Part shown: piece after piece, positions 63,437-64,000 of the stretch
Layout of the letters: every line of letters begins with the position of its first letter
Position numbering within the stretch: position 1 is the first letter of the stretch
NCBI RefSeq assembly: GCF_002557795.1
Contig: NZ_CP023777.1
Span: 3,109,001 to 3,173,000 of the forward strand
Origin: Chitinophaga caeni
Lineage (GTDB): Bacteria; Bacteroidota; Bacteroidia; Chitinophagales; Chitinophagaceae
Length of the DNA: 64,000 bases
Reading direction: 5' to 3'
Made by a program: the position numbers and the translations under genes
Notes under the pieces: generated by a model
The model's database searches: none
What the model was told of the DNA's origin: nothing
Seen by the model: only the letters and a program-made list of their open reading frames with translations

Positions 63437-64000
63437 ATGAAAAAGATCATATCTTGTATTGGCGCGGGTATAATTACGATCGCCGTACAAGCTCAAGAAC
63501 ACCGTTTTGATCCACCATGGAACGATGCGCCGGAAGCCGCCGTGAATTTTACTGTTCCCGGTATTGATAATGTCCCGGATATTTATGGTGATATCAATGA
63601 TCCGCAACTTGTTGTTTTTTTTGCCGGGAATCAATTCATGTGCGTGGACGATTTATTAGCTGCTTTTAAAAAGCAGTACCCGCAATACAAGCGCGTCCTT
63701 GTTGAAACTTTACCTCCCGGGATATTGGCTAAACAAATTCAGGGTGGGAGTTTAACGATAGGGAATATGCGCATTACCGTGCAGCCGGATATTTATGCCG
63801 CCGGGAAGGCCAGGGTGGCATCCATGAATACATTGTTTTCTGATACGGCAACCTATGCATATAATTCCTTAAGCTTGATGGTGCATCAAGGGAACCCTAA
63901 GAAGGTGGCGGGTTTGAAAGATCTATCAAGGGAAGATCTGCGCATCAGTATGCCTAACCCTGCGTGGGAAGGCATCGCTAAACAAATCGAAAAGGCGTAT
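63437..64000 (+). CDS. Periplasmic solute-binding protein, ModA/SBP-like (3' truncated)
   Basis: The frame opens with ATG at 63437 (21 bp after the DsrE stop) and stays open to the window edge, 188 codons. It starts MKKIISCIGAGIITIAVQAQ, a signal peptide, and then reads VNFTVPGIDNVPDIYGDIND, LVVFFAGNQFMCVDDLLAAF, QIQGGSLTIGNMRITVQPDI and DLREDLRISMPNPAWEGIAK-like sequence (DLSREDLRISMPNPAWEGIA). This matches type-2 periplasmic binding proteins of the molybdate/tungstate or sulfate-type group. The ligand cannot be settled from the fragment; by context a sulfur oxyanion or molybdate is possible. The rest lies outside the window. Confidence 0.75.
   Translation, partial: MKKIISCIGAGIITIAVQAQEHRFDPPWNDAPEAAVNFTVPGIDNVPDIYGDINDPQLVVFFAGNQFMCVDDLLAAFKKQYPQYKRVLVETLPPGILAKQIQGGSLTIGNMRITVQPDIYAAGKARVASMNTLFSDTATYAYNSLSLMVHQGNPKKVAGLKDLSREDLRISMPNPAWEGIAKQIEKAY

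Overview
The window looks like chromosome of a Bacteroidota bacterium, most likely from the Chitinophaga group (family Chitinophagaceae). The evidence is four SusC/SusD outer-membrane nutrient pairs, two complete ECF sigma / FecR anti-sigma / STN-type SusC / SusD modules, AT-rich intergenic DNA with few Shine-Dalgarno sites, a TTTG / TAnnTTTG-type promoter in front of a tRNA gene, and an orphan class I terpene synthase. The genus is inferred from gene style; no 16S rRNA lies in the window. No phage, integrase, transposase or CRISPR array was seen.

Layout. 1-10.9 kb: a truncated SusC with its SusD, a ROK-family repressor, and a second SusC/SusD pair. 11-16 kb: an outer-membrane barrel protein, an AGCS sodium/amino-acid symporter, a PhnB-like protein and an HSL-type esterase. 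16-25.3 kb: an ECF sigma, FecR, SusC, SusD operon that ends with a protein made of two fused DUF4369-thioredoxin units. 25.8-28.1 kb: two tandem paralogous lipoproteins, the first with its signal peptide out of frame at a T7 tract, then a truncated SPFH-like protein. 28.2-33 kb: a tRNA-maturation neighbourhood (miaA, cca, tsaC on the minus strand), dapD, and tRNA-Leu(CAG). 33-38.8 kb: a small lipoprotein cytochrome, the terpene synthase, a Crp/Fnr regulator, an azoreductase, an AraC-type regulator and an SDR. 38.9-47.2 kb: a minus-strand envelope block (TonB receptor, PepSY-like protein, COG4705 membrane protein, two-component system, GT39 glycosyltransferase, PAP2 phosphatase). 47.4-52.9 kb: an APC permease, oleate hydratase, an aldo/keto reductase and an AraC regulator. 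53-59.8 kb: the second sigma/FecR/SusC/SusD module. 60.3-64 kb: a Tat-exported TIM-barrel sugar isomerase-like protein, then a TsdA-like dihaem cytochrome, a DsrE-like protein and a solute-binding protein cut by the window edge; these last three may form a periplasmic sulfur-compound locus.

Repeats are the most unexpected content. Two non-coding elements of 321 and 309 bp (14358-14678 and 35609-35917) share sequence, have matching terminal inverted repeats, and are each flanked by their own 9-bp direct repeat, as expected of MITE-like non-autonomous transposons. A G-rich 21-bp repeat cluster with a hairpin core lies at 61321-61700, and a GC-rich intergenic repeat-like block lies near 59940-60075. 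The two fecR-susC junctions carry similar hairpins.

Functionally the window is dominated by outer-membrane import with sigma/anti-sigma sensing, but no glycoside hydrolase, polysaccharide lyase or sulfatase gene was found beside any SusC/SusD pair, so the substrates cannot be named from this sequence.
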